Source of the DNA: Lagenorhynchus albirostris
Taxonomy: Eukaryota > Chordata > Mammalia > Artiodactyla > Delphinidae
Length of the DNA: 64,000 bases
NCBI RefSeq assembly: GCF_949774975.1
Contig: NC_083116.1
Span: 77,016,819-77,080,818 of the forward strand
Reading direction: 5' to 3'
Part shown: positions 1 to 10,655 of the stretch, one piece after another
Layout of the letters: every line of letters begins with the position of its first letter
Position numbering within the stretch: position 1 is the stretch's first letter
Notes under the pieces: generated by a model
Told to the model about the DNA's origin: nothing
The model's input: only the letters and a program-made list of their open reading frames with translations
Databases searched by the model: none
Translations under genes and position numbers: made by a program

Positions 1-85
1 TCTGTGTGATTTAGAGCCATCCTTATCAACTTTCTGAGCCTTGGTTTTCCCACTGTGAAATGAGACTAGATTATCTAAGAACCCC
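1..85 (+). mobile_element. MIR SINE fragment (window edge)
   Basis: The sequence reads like the centre of a MIR element: TCTGTGTGATTTAGAGCC, then CTGAGCCTTGGTTTTCCCA and GTGAAATGAGACTAGA. This parallels the conserved MIR core (tgtgacc...gcaagt...tgagcctcagttt...tgtaaaatg). It is cut by the window edge and about 25-30% diverged by eye. Confidence 0.6.
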
Positions 86-470
86 TTCAGTCCTGGAGTT
101 CTATGAGTTAACAGTCAGATGAGGCATTTTAGTAAAAAAATATTTTCCCCCTTTCTGGTCCTGATGCCTACCAATAGTGAAGTTGTAATTAAATATTTTC
201 TCCTAGAAAATGGAAGAGATAACTTCCTATTCCACCAATATGGAGTCATTCCATTCCCCTAGGTTCTGCCACTTACAACAAAAAGTCCTGAACATAACAA
301 CTATAAGCACAAGAAGAGTCTGGGAAGTGTAAAGAAAGCAGGCTTCCTAAGGACCATGAGACTTGAGGAACACCACAGGACATGGTAGTGTATTCCTTGA
401 GTTTGCTGATTGCCCCCCATATATCCTACACAAGACTCTCCAGAATTCTTCAACCTAGAACCAGCAACAA
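86..470. other. No recognised feature
   Basis: About 385 bases of AT-rich DNA with no long open frame, no simple repeat and no repeat family I recognise. An A-rich run at 472-482 marks its right edge. Confidence 0.4.
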
Positions 471-479
471 TAGAAAAAA

Positions 480-1188
480 AAAGCCTCCATGAAAAGTCTG
501 TTTCTCGTAGCCAAAGGATGTGGAAAAGGGTGGACTAACTTTACTCTAGCTAAACAACAATGGAAAGAAAACACAGCCATATACCCAGCTGATATTCAAA
601 CCCACCTCACTCCCTCCACCCTCATCCTAAAAAAGCAAGTGAAACTATCTTGCAGTGGGTGAAGTCAGCAGGGCCAAGCAGGGAGCTAATCTTACATCCT
701 CTAAGCAGAAAGCTAATCTTTCATTTCTCACCAGGCAGAGGTAGAGGGGATGAGATTCTCTCACTTTGTGGTGCCAGTGGGACCCAGCAGGAAACTTAAC
801 TTCCACCCCTGCCTGAAGAAATTAAGCAGGCAGTGCTCTGACTCCTCCACGAGGATACTGTCAATGGGTCCATCCAGAAACTGAGTCAGCTAAGCAGAAG
901 CATGCAGACATGAAGTAAACCTCCACCTCTACCCAGCAGCAATAAGGATTAAAGAGGTCATCATTAGCCTTTACCCTCAACCCCACCTCAGAGGTGGAGA
1001 GCTGAGCCTCCACACCCACTCAATATCAACAAGGCAGAACAAAGTGTACAAACTAGGGCTAGTAAGCACTCCTCTTTCTTCCTAATCTGATGTCAGTGAA
1101 GTCCCATGAAAAGCTGAATCTCCACTGCCACATAGCACCAAGGAGGCAGAATGAGGTGGAGGAAGATTGGGTGGTAATAAACAAGTAG
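480..1188 (+). mobile_element. Probable old L1 5'UTR-like segment
   Basis: The segment repeats loosely related phrases such as AAGCAGGGAGCTAATCTT, AAGCAGAAAGCTAATCTT, CAGCAGGAAACTTAACTTCC and CTCCACCTCTACCCAGCAG. Such imperfect internal repeats, rich in CCTCCAC and AGCAG, are typical of 5'UTRs of older mammalian L1 subfamilies. It runs directly into L1 ORF2 sequence on the same strand at about 1,190. If both belong to one element, ORF1 and most of ORF2 have been deleted. The alternative is an unrecognised LTR or unique sequence. Confidence 0.4.
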
Positions 1189-2945
1189 AAAATGAAAATT
1201 TAAAATAATTCCATTTATAATATAATCAAAAAGAAAAATACCCAGGAATGAATTTAACAAAAAAAAGCAAAACTTATATTCTGAAACAAAATTTATTGAA
1301 AAAAATTAAAAGACTGAAATAAATAGAAAGACACCTCATACTCATTGATCACAATATTTAATATTATAAGATGGCAATACTTGTTCCAAATAGACCTATA
1401 GGTTCAACACAATCCCTTTTAAAATCTGAGCTTGCTTCTCTGCAGTAACTGAAAGCTGATTATAAAACTTATATGGAAATTGAAGGGACACAGAAAAAAA
1501 CAAAACAATCTTGAAAGAAAAGAACAAAGTTGATAAACTTATACTTCACGTTTCAAAATTTACTACAAAGCTACAATAATCAAGAGGTACTGGTCTAAGG
1601 ATAGACATATAGATCAATAAAATAGAATTAAGAGTCCCACATACCTATGGCCAGTTGATTTTCAACTGGGTGCCAAGAAGATTCAATGGGGAAAGAATTA
1701 ATTTTTATAATAAAAGCAGAAACAAATGGATATTAAAATGCAAAATAATAAATTTGGACCCCTACCTTGCACCATATACAAAAATTTACCCAAAATGAAT
1801 CAAAGACTTAAATGTAACAGCTAACATCATTAAACTCTTGGAAGAAAATATGGGCTGAAATCTTGGATTAGTCAATAATTTCTTACATATGACACCAAAA
1901 GCACAAGAGCCAAAAGAAAAAATAATAGATAAATTTGACTTTATTGAAATAAAAACATTTTGTGTTTTTCAAAGGACATCATCAAGAAAGTGAAAAGATA
2001 ACCTATAGAATGAAAGAAAATATTTTTCAGCTTATATATCTGATAAAGAATTTTTATCTAGAATATACAAAGAACTATTACAACTCAATCATAAACATAC
2101 AAAAAGACAATGCAATAAAATATGGGCAAGAAATATGGATAGACCTTTCTCCAAAGAAGATATACAAATGGCCAATAAGCACATGAAAAACTCTCAGCAT
2201 TGTTAATCATCAGGGAAATGAAATTTAATGCCTCAGTACACTGAGATACTACTTCACACCTTCTAGAATGACTATAAATTTTAAAAGTCACATAAGTGTT
2301 GGCAAGGAGGTGGAGAAATTTGAATACTAATGGTGCAGCCATTGTGGAAAACAGTTTGGGAGTTACCAAATGTTTAGACTGAGTTACCAATAACCCTGAA
2401 ATTCCATTCCTAGGTATATATCCAAGAGAAAAGAAAACATATGTCCACACAAAAAGTTGTACATAAATGTTTATGGTAGCATTATTATTATTAATAGTAA
2501 AAAGTAGAAATAACCTAAATATATATCAACTGATGAATGAGTAAAAAAATGTGGTATATACACAAAATGAAATATTAGTCAGCTATAATGAAGTACTGGT
2601 ACATGTTACCACATGGATGAACTTTAAAAGCATTATGCAAAGTGAAAGAAACAAAAGTCAAAGTATCACATATTGTATGATTCCATTTATGTGAAATGTC
2701 CAGAAAAGGAAATTCATAGAAATAGCAAGGAGATTAGTAGTTTCTTAGGCCTTGTGGGTTGGGGGTAAGCACAGAGTGACTGTTAATGGGTACAGGGTTT
2801 ATTTTTATGGTAATGGAAATGCTCTAAAATTGATTGTGTTGATATTCAGATATTCTATAATATACTAAGAAACATTAAATTTTACACTTTAAATAGGTGA
2901 ATTATATGGTATCTAAATTATATCTCAATAAAGCTATTATTTAAA
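1189..2945 (+). mobile_element. Older L1: ORF2 C-terminal half plus 3'UTR
   Basis: The + strand encodes broken L1 ORF2 C-terminal sequence. Landmarks are the region after the reverse-transcriptase core (about 1,200-1,560), the DQ-rich middle (1,560-1,960) and an open piece at 1,962-2,186 that ends in LSPKKIYKWPIST, a typical ORF2 C-terminal phrase. The 3'UTR follows, with TTTACACTTTAAATAGGTG, ATCTCAATAAAG (a poly-A signal) and a short A-rich tail at about 2,930-2,955. The 3' end resembles L1MB-type elements, so this is an old insertion. Many stops and frameshifts break the frame. Confidence 0.85.
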
Positions 2946-3075
2946 TTTTTAAAAATGCCTTGAGCAAAATGAAAATAAAAATCACCATATCAAAACATGT
3001 GGAATATAGCTAAGGGAGTGATAAAGATAAATTTATAGCAATAATGCTAACATTAGAAAAGAGGAAAGGTTAAGA
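2946..3075 (+). mobile_element. Short L1 ORF2 scrap
   Basis: A-rich + strand sequence (CAAAATGAAAATAAAAATCACC, TAGCTAAGGGAGTGATAAAG, TTTATAGCAATAATGCTAACA) resembles the L1 ORF2 linker, where residues like KFIAI.AYI are encoded. It lies between the tail of the preceding L1 and the 5' end of the next. It is very short, so the family call is tentative. Confidence 0.35.
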
Positions 3076-4780
3076 GTGTGGTCAAGATGGCAGAGGAGGA
3101 AGACCCTGAGCTCACCTCCTTCCATGGGCACACTAAAATTACAACTATTTGCAGAGTGACTATTAATGAGAAACACTGGAAAACTAGCAGAAAAATTCTT
3201 CTATAATGAAAATATAAAGAGGGAACCACAATGAGATGGGTAGGAGGGGCAGGGACACAGTATAGTCAAGACCCATATGCCCAGATTTGTGACTCACAAA
3301 TGGGATGATAATTACAATTGCAGAGGTTTTCCCCAAGGATAAAAAGGTCTGAGCCCCACATCAGGCTTCATAGCCCAGGTGTTCTGTACTGGGAAGACAA
3401 ACCTCCAGAACATTTTTCTTTGAAGGCCAGTGGGGCTTACTTTTGGGAGAGCCAGGGGGCTCTGGGAAATAGACACCACTCAAAATGCACACACAAAATT
3501 TCACATGCTCTGGGACCCAGGGCAGAAACAATAATTTCAAAGGAGCTTGGATCAGACCCACCTACTGATCTTGGAGAGCCTTCCAGAGAGGCAGGAAGCA
3601 AGAGTTCTCCCGGGGGACATAGAGCCTAGTGGCAGGGAGCATTTTCTATCATGAAGATACTGGTGCTGACAAGCACCATTTCAGAATCCTCCCTCTAGGT
3701 TATCAGTATTGGGACCCAGCCTCAAACACCAGTGTGTAGGCACCAGAACTGGGATTCCTCAGGCCATGCCAAGCGACTAGGTGGGTGAGGCCACAGCTTC
3801 ACCCACCAGCAGGCCAGCTTCCTTAAGGACCCTGGGCCCACAGCCTCCCTATGACATGACTGTCCACCAGAGGGCCCAGGATCCAGCCCCACATACCAGT
3901 GTGTTAGCAGTACCTTTAGGACCCCAAGGGACCTGCAGCCAGAGATCCCAGGATGTGGATCTGCCCAGCAATGGGCCAGCACTGGCTGTGGGACCAGCTT
4001 CACCCACCAGGGACAGGACCACATGTCCCTGGCCCTACTTAGTAGTAGGCCAACATACAAACTCTTTGACTTCCAGGGCCCTGCAGCCAGAGACCCTTAG
4101 ATGCAGCTCCACCTACCAATGAGCCTGCAGTAGCACCAGGACTTGGCCTTGCCCACCAGTGAGGAGGCACCCAACCCAGGTCGACCACAACTACTCATCC
4201 TGCTGTTTCAACAACCAGCCCACCTATGATCATGTCTGCAACAGCCCAAGAAAACACTGGACCCCAGTCCCACCCACTAGCAGAGCAACACCAACTCTGG
4301 GAAACATGGGCACCTCAGTCAGCTGCCCTGTGGTTTGGAGACACCTACCAGTGAGCCAACATGAGCTTCAGGACACCCCAGACAACAAAGTCAGCTGTGT
4401 CAGGATATGGCACCACCCACCAGTAGGTCAACACTAGACTTGGAACCATCAGCCCCACAACCACACATCCCAGAATCCAGTTCCAACCACCTTGGGCCAG
4501 TAATAGTCCTGGGACTCCTGGGGCTTTGAAGTCAACTGCCTTCTGATGAGGCCTCACCCACCAATGGCCAGCAACCTCTGCACAAGTTAGGGCCTGGCAA
4601 CAAACCAGTCTAGGGAACATCCACACCTACCAGACCACCCATGGTAGTCAACCCACCACAACAGAGAAAACCATGCAGACCATATAAGGGAACCCCTAAA
4701 ACACATAGCTCTGGTGACCAAATGGGACCACACCCCTGAGATGCATAGGACATCTACAAAAAGTCACTTCTCCAAGGTCA
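3076..4780 (+). mobile_element. L1 5'UTR with internal tandem repeats
   Basis: This is the 5' region of a + strand L1. It opens with GTCAAGATGGCAGAGGAGG (3,081-3,099), a typical L1 start that contains a YY1-like AAGATGGC core. From about 3,700 to 4,640 a degenerate repeat of roughly 60-130 bases recurs, built around phrases like CACCCACCAGCAGGCCAGC, CCCACCTACCAATGAGCC and CCCACCCACCAGTAGGTCA. The region is GC-richer than its surroundings. Open frames of 90-113 codons here (3,318-3,629, 3,781-4,122, 4,159-4,437) follow the repeat composition and have no recognisable domain, so they are not annotated as genes. Confidence 0.7.
3700..4640 (+). repeat. Degenerate minisatellite-like array in the L1 5'UTR
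   Basis: At least six imperfect copies of a unit containing CCACC(A/T)(G/A)CA followed by a CCAG-rich stretch occur on the + strand. Examples start near 3,794, 3,885, 4,008, 4,110, 4,155, 4,272, 4,418 and 4,555. Units vary in length, and recurring CCA/CCAG triplets keep long frames open by composition alone. Repeats of this kind inside L1 5'UTRs often act as promoter monomers, but no activity can be inferred from an old copy. Confidence 0.6.
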
Positions 4781-5337
4781 AGAAAGGTAAACAGGTTACA
4801 AAATACATAGAAATTAAAACAACAAAGTAAGCAAAATGAGATGACAGAGAAATATGTTCCAAAAGAAAGAACAAGATAAAACCTCAGAAGAAGAACTAAA
4901 TAATGGGGAGGTAATCTACCCAGTAAAGAGTTCAAAGTAATAACTATAAAGATGCTCAAAGAATTCAAAGAAGATTGGATGAACAGAGTGAGAAGTTAGA
5001 AGTTTTTAATAAGGTTAGAAAATATAAAGGAGAAACAAACAGAGTGGAAGAATACAATAAATGAAATAAAAAAATATACCAGAAGAAATCAACAGTAGGG
5101 TAGATGATACAGGGGAATGAATCAGTGAACTGGAAGATAGAATAGTGAAAGTCACTGAAGTTGAAGAGAAAAAAAAATAAAAAGATTTGAAGACAATTGA
5201 TGAGATTGCTGGGACAGCATCAAGCATACTAACATTATGGGGTCCTAGAAGGTGAAGACACATAGAAAGGGGCAGAGAACATTTTGAAGATGTAATAGAT
5301 GAAAACTTCCCTAACCTGGGAAAGAAAACAGACATCT
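4781..5337 (+). pseudogene. L1 ORF1 remnant (5' part)
   Basis: The + strand carries a stop-riddled ORF1: an A-rich segment matching the coiled-coil region (ATAAATGAAATAAA, GTGAACTGGAAGATAGAATAG) and then the start of the RNA-binding part (GAAAACTTCCCTAACCTGGG, encoding ENFPNLG). The remainder of ORF1 and the start of ORF2 are missing: at about 5,338 the sequence jumps into the middle of the ORF2 endonuclease. L1 ORF1 normally encodes a trimeric RNA-binding chaperone of about 290-340 residues. Confidence 0.7.
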
Positions 5338-5728
5338 AGGTCTTAATAGATACAAATATAACATTCCATCCAAAAGCAGCAGAATACATGTTCTTTTCAA
5401 GTGCACATGGAACATTCTCCAGGATAGATCACATGCTAGGCCACAAAACAAGTCTGAGAAAATTTATGCAAATTGAAATCATACCAAGCACCTTTTCCAA
5501 CCACAAAACTGTGAGACTAGAAATCAATCACAAGAAAAAAACTGCAAATGCCACAAACACATGGACGCTAAACAATATAATACTGATCAAACAATGAATC
5601 ACTGAAGAAATCAAAGAGGGAATCAAAAAAACCTATATATAAATGAAAACAAAAACAAGACAATCCAAAACCTATGGGATGCAGCAAAAGCAGTTCTAAG
5701 AGGGAAGTTTATCAAGATATAAGCTCAC
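5338..5728 (+). pseudogene. L1 ORF2 endonuclease-domain remnant
   Basis: An open stretch at 5,388-5,597 encodes FFSSAHGTFSRIDHMLGH and later TFSNHKTVRLEIN. These are the C-terminal half of the L1 APE-like endonuclease, whose SDH catalytic motif reads SNH here. The following bases (NLWDAAKAVLRGKF-like) continue the domain's end. The upstream GDFN half is missing because of the internal deletion at about 5,338. A SINE interrupts the element at 5,729. Confidence 0.75.
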
Positions 5729-6024
5729 TGGGCTTCTCTGGTGGCACAGTGGTTAAGAATCTGCCTGCCAATGCAAGGAACACGGGTTCGAGCCTGGACC
5801 CAGGGAGATCCCACATGCGGTGGGGCAACTAAGCCTGTTTGCCACAACTACTGAAACCTGCGTGCCTAGAGCCCATGCTCCACAACAAGAGAAGCCACAA
5901 CAATGAGAAACCCGCACACTGCAACAAAGAATAGCCCCCACTCACTGCAACTAGAGAAAACCAGTGCACAGCAACGAAGACCCAACAGCCAAAAATAAAT
6001 TAATTAATTAATTGTAAATAAAAG
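5729..6024 (+). mobile_element. CHR-1-like tRNA-derived SINE, long form
   Basis: A roughly 296-bp element begins GGGCTTCTCTGGTGGCACAG (A-box-like TGGCACAGTGG) and has a B-box-like GGTTCGAGCC. It ends with CAACAGCCAAAAATAAATT and (AATT)n. Flanking direct repeats AGATATAAGCTCAC at 5,715-5,728 and 6,025-6,038 are perfect 14-bp target-site duplications, so it inserted into the L1 ORF2 remnant. Two tandem CACAACTACTGAA/CACAACAAGAG-type blocks in the body set it apart from the shorter CHR-2-type copies in this window. Confidence 0.85.
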
Positions 6025-6038
6025 AGATATAAGCTCAC

Positions 6039-6573
6039 CTCAGACAACAAGAAAAATAACAATTAAACAACCTAACCTTACACCTAACTGAATGAGAAGA
6101 AGGACAGACAAAACCCAAAGTTAGTGGAAAGAATGTAATCATAAAGATCAGAGCACCTTCTCTACCACTGAGCTATACCCACTCATCATAAATCTGGTAA
6201 AGTTGCAGGATACAAAATTAATATACAGAAATCTGCTGCATTTCTATACACTAACAACAAACTATCAGAAAGAGAAATTAATGAAACAATCTCATTTACT
6301 ATCACATCCAAAAGAATAAAATATCTAAGAATAAATCTACCTAAGAAGCTAAAAGACCTGTACTCAGAAAACTGTAAGACATTGGTGAAAGAAACTGAAG
6401 AGGACACAAACAGATGGAAAGATATACCATGTTCTTAGATTGGAAGGATTAATATTGTTAAAATGACCATACTACCCAAGGCAATCATATCCTACTGATA
6501 AACCTTTAGCTAGACCACTCAAGAAAAAAAAAAGAGAGGGACCAAATAAATAAAATAAAAAATGAAAATGGAG
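6039..6573 (+). pseudogene. Shuffled L1 ORF2 pieces (linker, RT C-terminus, linker)
   Basis: After the SINE the L1 linker resumes (about 6,039-6,160, AACCTAACCTTACACC...). At about 6,180 the sequence jumps forward to the region just after the RT catalytic core (GGATACAAAATTAATATACAG, TTTCTATACACTAACAAC). It continues to the DWKDxI-like stretch at 6,410-6,485. At about 6,490 it jumps back to linker sequence (TTTAGCTAGACCACTCAAG, homologous to ARLIKK-encoding DNA). The normal order is linker, RT N-terminus, RT core, RT C-terminus, so this block is rearranged. No coding capacity remains. Confidence 0.65.
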
Positions 6574-6803
6574 GGCTTCCCTGGTGGCGCAGTGGTTGAG
6601 AGCCTGCCTGCCGATGCAGGGGACATGGGTTCGTGCCCCAGTGCACAAAGATCCCACATGCCGTGGAGCGGCTGGGCCTGTGAGCCATGGCTGCTGAGCC
6701 TGTGTGTCCGGAGCCTGTGCTCCGCAACGGGAGAGGCCGCAACGGGAGAGGCCTCAACAGTGAGAGGCCTGTGTACCGCAAAAAAAAAAAAAAAAAAAAG
6801 AAA
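6574..6803 (+). mobile_element. CHR-2-type SINE with a 15-bp internal duplication
   Basis: The element starts GGCTTCCCTGGTGGCGCAG (A box), has GGGTTCGTGCCCC as B box and ends in a run of about 20 A. Perfect 10-bp target-site duplications GAAAATGGAG flank it (6,564-6,573 and 6,804-6,813). GCAACGGGAGAGGCC occurs twice in tandem at 6,724-6,738 and 6,739-6,753, where other copies in the window have it once. Confidence 0.9.
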
Positions 6804-6813
6804 GAAAATGGAG

Positions 6814-7192
6814 AATTTATAACAGAAACCACGGAAATATGATGGATCAGAAGAGATCCCTACAAATGACTATAAACCAATAAGGTGGACAATGTAGAAG
6901 AAATGGACAAATTCCTAGCAAACGTATAATCTCCCAAAAGTGAACCAGAAGAAATAGAAAACATGAACAAGCCAATTACCAGTAATAAAATTGAATCTGT
7001 AATAATAAAAAATTATTCCCAACAAACAAAAGTCCAGGACCATCTGGATTTAGAGGTGAATTCTAACAAATATTTAGAGTAAACCCCTTTCATTCTCAAA
7101 CTATTCCAAAAACTTGCCTAGGAAGGAAAATTTATGAAGTCATTCTATGAGGGTAGCATCACCTTGATACCCAAACCAGACAAAGATATTAC
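6814..7192 (+). pseudogene. L1 ORF2 remnant: linker to RT N-terminus
   Basis: The decayed + strand sequence encodes scraps such as (D)NVEEMDKFL, EPEEIENMNKPIT and the fingers motif region KSPGP(S)GF, where consensus L1 has SPGPDGF. It stops at TTGATACCCAAACCAGACA in front of a short AC run (7,190-7,203). It is the 3'-truncated end of the element that begins at about 3,076. Confidence 0.7.
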
Positions 7193-7254
7193 ACACACAC
7201 ACAAAAAAATCATTTATAATACCTTTTTAACTGTTTTGTTATGTTAATTAGTGT

Positions 7255-7317
7255 CGATTTACTTCTATTCAAACAACTCCTTTTAGCATTTCTCAAAAAG
7301 CAGGTCTAGTGGTAAGA
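7255..7317 (-). pseudogene. L1 ORF1 3' end scrap
   Basis: On the minus strand, CTGAGGGAATTCTTACCAC...CCTGCTTTTTGAGAAATG aligns by eye with the last codons of ORF1 (KLREF..TRPAL). Only about 60 bases remain before an unrelated L1 3' end. Confidence 0.45.
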
Positions 7318-7795
7318 ATTCCCTCAGGTTTTCTTCTTTTTTAAATTGAAATATAGCTGACTTATAATATCATATTAGTTTCAGATGTTCAGATGAACAA
7401 AATAATGATTCAGTATTTTTACAGATTATACTCCATTAAAAGCTATTACAAGATAATGGCTACACTTCCCTGTTCTATACAATTAATCCTTGTTTCTTAT
7501 CATTTTATACATAATAGTTTGCATCCCTTGATCCCATACCCCTAATTTGCCCCTCCCCCTTCCCTTTCCTCTCTGGTACCACTAATTTTTTTTCTATATC
7601 TGTCAGTCTCTTTCTGTTTTGCATATACACTCATTGGTATTATTTTTTTTTAGATTCCACAAGTGATATCATACAGTATTTGTCTTTGTCTGACTTATTT
7701 CACTAAGCATAATATTTTCTAGGTCCACCCACATTGCTGCAAAGAGCAGAATATCATTCTTTTATTTTTTTATTTAAAAATTTTATTTTATTCTT
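7318..7795 (-). mobile_element. 5'-truncated L1 3' end
   Basis: The minus-strand L1 3'UTR and final ORF2 bases are recognisable from, on the + strand, TAAATTGAAATATAGCTGAC, TTCTATACAATTAATCCTTG, CCCCTAATTTGCCCC, CCACAAGTGATATCATACAG and TGACTTATTTCACTAAGC. This is the standard artiodactyl/carnivore-type L1 3' end. It is severely 5'-truncated (about 480 bp), with A/T-rich borders at 7,318 and 7,760-7,810. Confidence 0.75.
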
Positions 7796-7809
7796 TATTT
7801 TTATTTTTT

Positions 7810-9600
7810 ATGGCTAGATTACCTGGTCAAGCTTACTAAATGGTTGGGACTTGGTACTATATTTAGTAGTAGATGGAGCTGAATTAGATTTTCTGCCTTG
7901 GCAGGGCATGAGGGTGGGACCCAGGCCTTGAAAGACTTATTGTTTGGGGAGCTGAATCAGGTAAGAATGTGCACTGAAATTTCTGGTCACGTGAGGCCAC
8001 ACATTTTACTCTCCAGATGGGAATAGCCAAGCGTTGTTCTCTCTGTTCAAGCATCATTATAGGTTTTGCTGTTGGATGAACTAAGCTGCATCCAGTGTTC
8101 TCTGTTTAGGTTCCCTGGTCAGGCAAGCTGAAAGTTATATTCAGCAATGAACAGGCTACAGATTAGTTTTCCTGCCGGGGTGCAATGGGAAAAGCAGCTC
8201 TAACACCAACTATTTGTTGTCTCAACTCAAGCCAACTTGTGCCCCAAGTTCCCTGGCTAAACAGATCCACTGGTTTTGCTCTGCAAACTATTAGCTCTCT
8301 CTACCCTTCTCTTGCCTCAAGCACCATTTGATGGCACAGCTTCCACGTGTTATCAGCCCTTCTGGTCAGATGAGGTTGGAGCCACAAGTGGGTGGGGCTA
8401 TGTTTCAACCTTTTACATGGGCAGGGAGGGGTGGGACCACTCCAGGTATCTCTTAATTTTCCAAACAGGCTTTCTGGTTGGGAGGTTCTGGAAACCATCT
8501 TCAGCCTTTGGTATGAATTAATCCCCTTGCCTGTCTGTAGCACAGGGACCCAGTATGCCTAGTATTGGCTTTGCTCTGGCTGGAGCACTGCTAGGACATA
8601 CAGCTTCTAAGTGTTCTTCCCAAGCACTCCTGATCAGATAAGGGTGGGAAACATAGCCAGTGGGGCTATGTCTCAGCACCCTTTCCTGGGCAGGAATGGA
8701 AGAGGCCACTCCAGGGTACCCTCCATTTCCCAAAAATCTTCCTGGTTGGGTGGGAGCTAACCTCAGCCTTGGCTATAATTTAATTACCCTGTCTATTTGT
8801 AGCAGGAGAACTCTTCACATCTGGCATTGGTTTTGCTCTGGGGGCAATCTGCTGTGCCCACCCAACTCTTGGTTCAAATGTTACTGGACTACACAACTTC
8901 CAGCTATTCTTGCTAGCCTCTCTGGTCAGATGTGGCTGGGAGACACTCTCCACAGTGATTGGGGCTGTGACTCAGCTCCTGGCCTGGACATGGGGAAACT
9001 AGACTCTAGGGCAGTCAAAACTTCCTCATTTGAGGTTCTGAATCAAGGCAATCTGCACCCTGCTAAGTTCTCTGGTCATATTGTACCACAAACTTTGTTC
9101 AGCAAATAAGTAAAGCCACTGATTAGGATTACTACTTGGGCACTTCAGGTATGACTCAGTCTGCCAAGATCCATGTTCTTGGTTGTTTCAAGCCTCTATT
9201 CCTTTCTCCAACACAGATTTCTCAGATTCCCCTGCAATCCTGATGTGGCAAGATCACTCTCACAAAGTGACCAAAATGCTAGAGGGTGCTAGTTGTTCCA
9301 CTAGGTTCTCTTTTTCCACTAGAGGAACAGTAGTCTCAGAGGAGACCTCTTAGTGTGATGTTGCAGTGGTCTGAGGGAGGGGCAATGCAGTTAGTGTGTA
9401 GTTCTTCCTCTTACCCTTCTAATGTGATCTGTCTCAGTCTCTGTTGTGAAAGGGGGATGTTTCAGCTTCATCCCTCTCTTCTAGGATTTTCTCAATAGTT
9501 TCTTGCCCATGAAGAGTTGTCAGTTGCTCTTCTTGTGGGGGTGCATGAAATAGGGAATTAATTATGTTGTCATCTTGATGACATCACTCTCACAATCAGT
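7810..9600 (-). mobile_element. Probable old L1 5'UTR with degenerate internal repeats
   Basis: The region contains three to five imperfect copies of a 200-250-bp unit, with TTCCCTGGTCAGG/CTTCTGGTCAGATGAGG, GGTGGGGCTATGT and TTGGTTTTGCTCTG recurring on the + strand. It ends near 9,570-9,600 with TCATCTTGATGACATCAC, whose reverse complement resembles an L1 5' terminus. Orientation is therefore probably minus, with ORF1 scrap at 7,255-7,317 as its possible 3' continuation. The 149-codon frame at 8,660-9,109 lies in this repeat and resembles no protein I know. An ancient LTR is the main alternative. Confidence 0.4.
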
Positions 9601-9639
9601 CTTTCACTGTTAAGTGATGCTAGCTGTAGCCTTTTTGTA

Positions 9640-10655
9640 GATACACTTTATCAAGTTGAGAACATGCTCTGAAACTATTCCTAATTTGCTCAGAGGTTTT
9701 ATCAGAAATGGAGATTCAATTTTCTTGAAAGACTTTTCAATGTCAATTGAGTTGATCATATGATTTTTATATTTAATCTATTGATATGGTGGATTACACT
9801 GATTGATTTTCTAATGTTAAATCAGCTTTGAATACCTGAAATGGATCCCACATGATCATGCTGTAATTTTTTTCTTATATATTGCTGGACTCAATGTGCT
9901 AATATTTTGAGTATAAGAACATGAGAAATTGCTCTGTAGTTTTCTTTTATTCCTTCCTTTCTTCCTTCCTTCCTTCCTCCCTCCCTTCCTTCCATTCTTC
10001 CATTCTTTCATTCTCTCTTTCTGTACTGTTTTCTTCTGGCTAAGTATCAAGGTAATACTAGGATCATAAAATGAGTTGGGAAATGTCCCTATTTTCAATT
10101 TTTTGGAAGAAATTTTGCATCATTTGTGATAATTATTCTTTAAGTATTTGTAAGAATTCTCCAGTTAAATAATTTGGATGGGGAGCTTTGATTCCAGGAG
10201 ATTTTTATTAGAAATTCAGCTTTCTTAATGATAACAAGACTATTCAGGGGCTCTATTTCATCCTGAGTTTTAGTAGTTTGTATTTATCAATAAATTCATC
10301 CATTTAATCTAAGTGGTCAAATTTACACGTGTAGAGTTGTTTTTAATATTCCCTTATTATCATATTTATGTCTGTAGAATCTGTAGAATATCCCGTTTCA
10401 TGCCTTATGCTGCTTATTTCTTCTCTTTTAAAATTTTTGTCAGTCTTGCTAAAGGTATAAAATTTCATTAATATTTTGAACAACCAGCTCTTTGCTTAAC
10501 TGTTTTTCTCTATTATTTTTATTTAAATTGCATTTATTTGGCCCTTATCTTTATGAGTTCCTTCCTTCTGCTTCTGTTGGGTTTATTTTGCAGTTCTTCT
10601 AGTGTTATGAGGTAGGAACTTAGATTATTAACTAGAGACCTTTCCTCTTTTCTTT
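9640..10655 (-). mobile_element. Old L1 ORF2 fragment (RT and linker)
   Basis: The + strand shows antisense L1 RT landmarks: TCAATTGAGTTGATCATATG (from the D-A-E-KAFD region), AAATGGATCCCACATGATCATG and AAGTATCAAGGTAATACTAGGATCATAAAATGA. Linker landmarks follow, such as AACAACCAGCTCTTTGC at about 10,479-10,495. Many substitutions mark it as older than copies A, D and E. A TTCC microsatellite has grown inside at 9,951-10,015. Confidence 0.7.
9951..10015. repeat. (TTCC)n-rich microsatellite
   Basis: TTCCTTCCTTCC and CTCCCTCCC runs form a pyrimidine tract inside the L1 remnant. It is interrupted and irregular. The reverse strand gives a lysine/glycine/arginine-rich frame (9,856-10,098) that only reflects the repeat. 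Confidence 0.85.

Noticed and set aside
3318..4437. Frames of 92-113 codons rich in Pro, Thr and Ser
   Set aside because: They follow the tandem repeat composition of an L1 5'UTR. The repeat unit, not coding constraint, keeps them open.
8660..9109. 149-codon open frame, among the longest outside clear L1 ORFs
   Set aside because: It lies in a GC-richer, internally repeated old 5'UTR-like region, has no domain, signal or family resemblance, and frames of similar length occur on the opposite strand.
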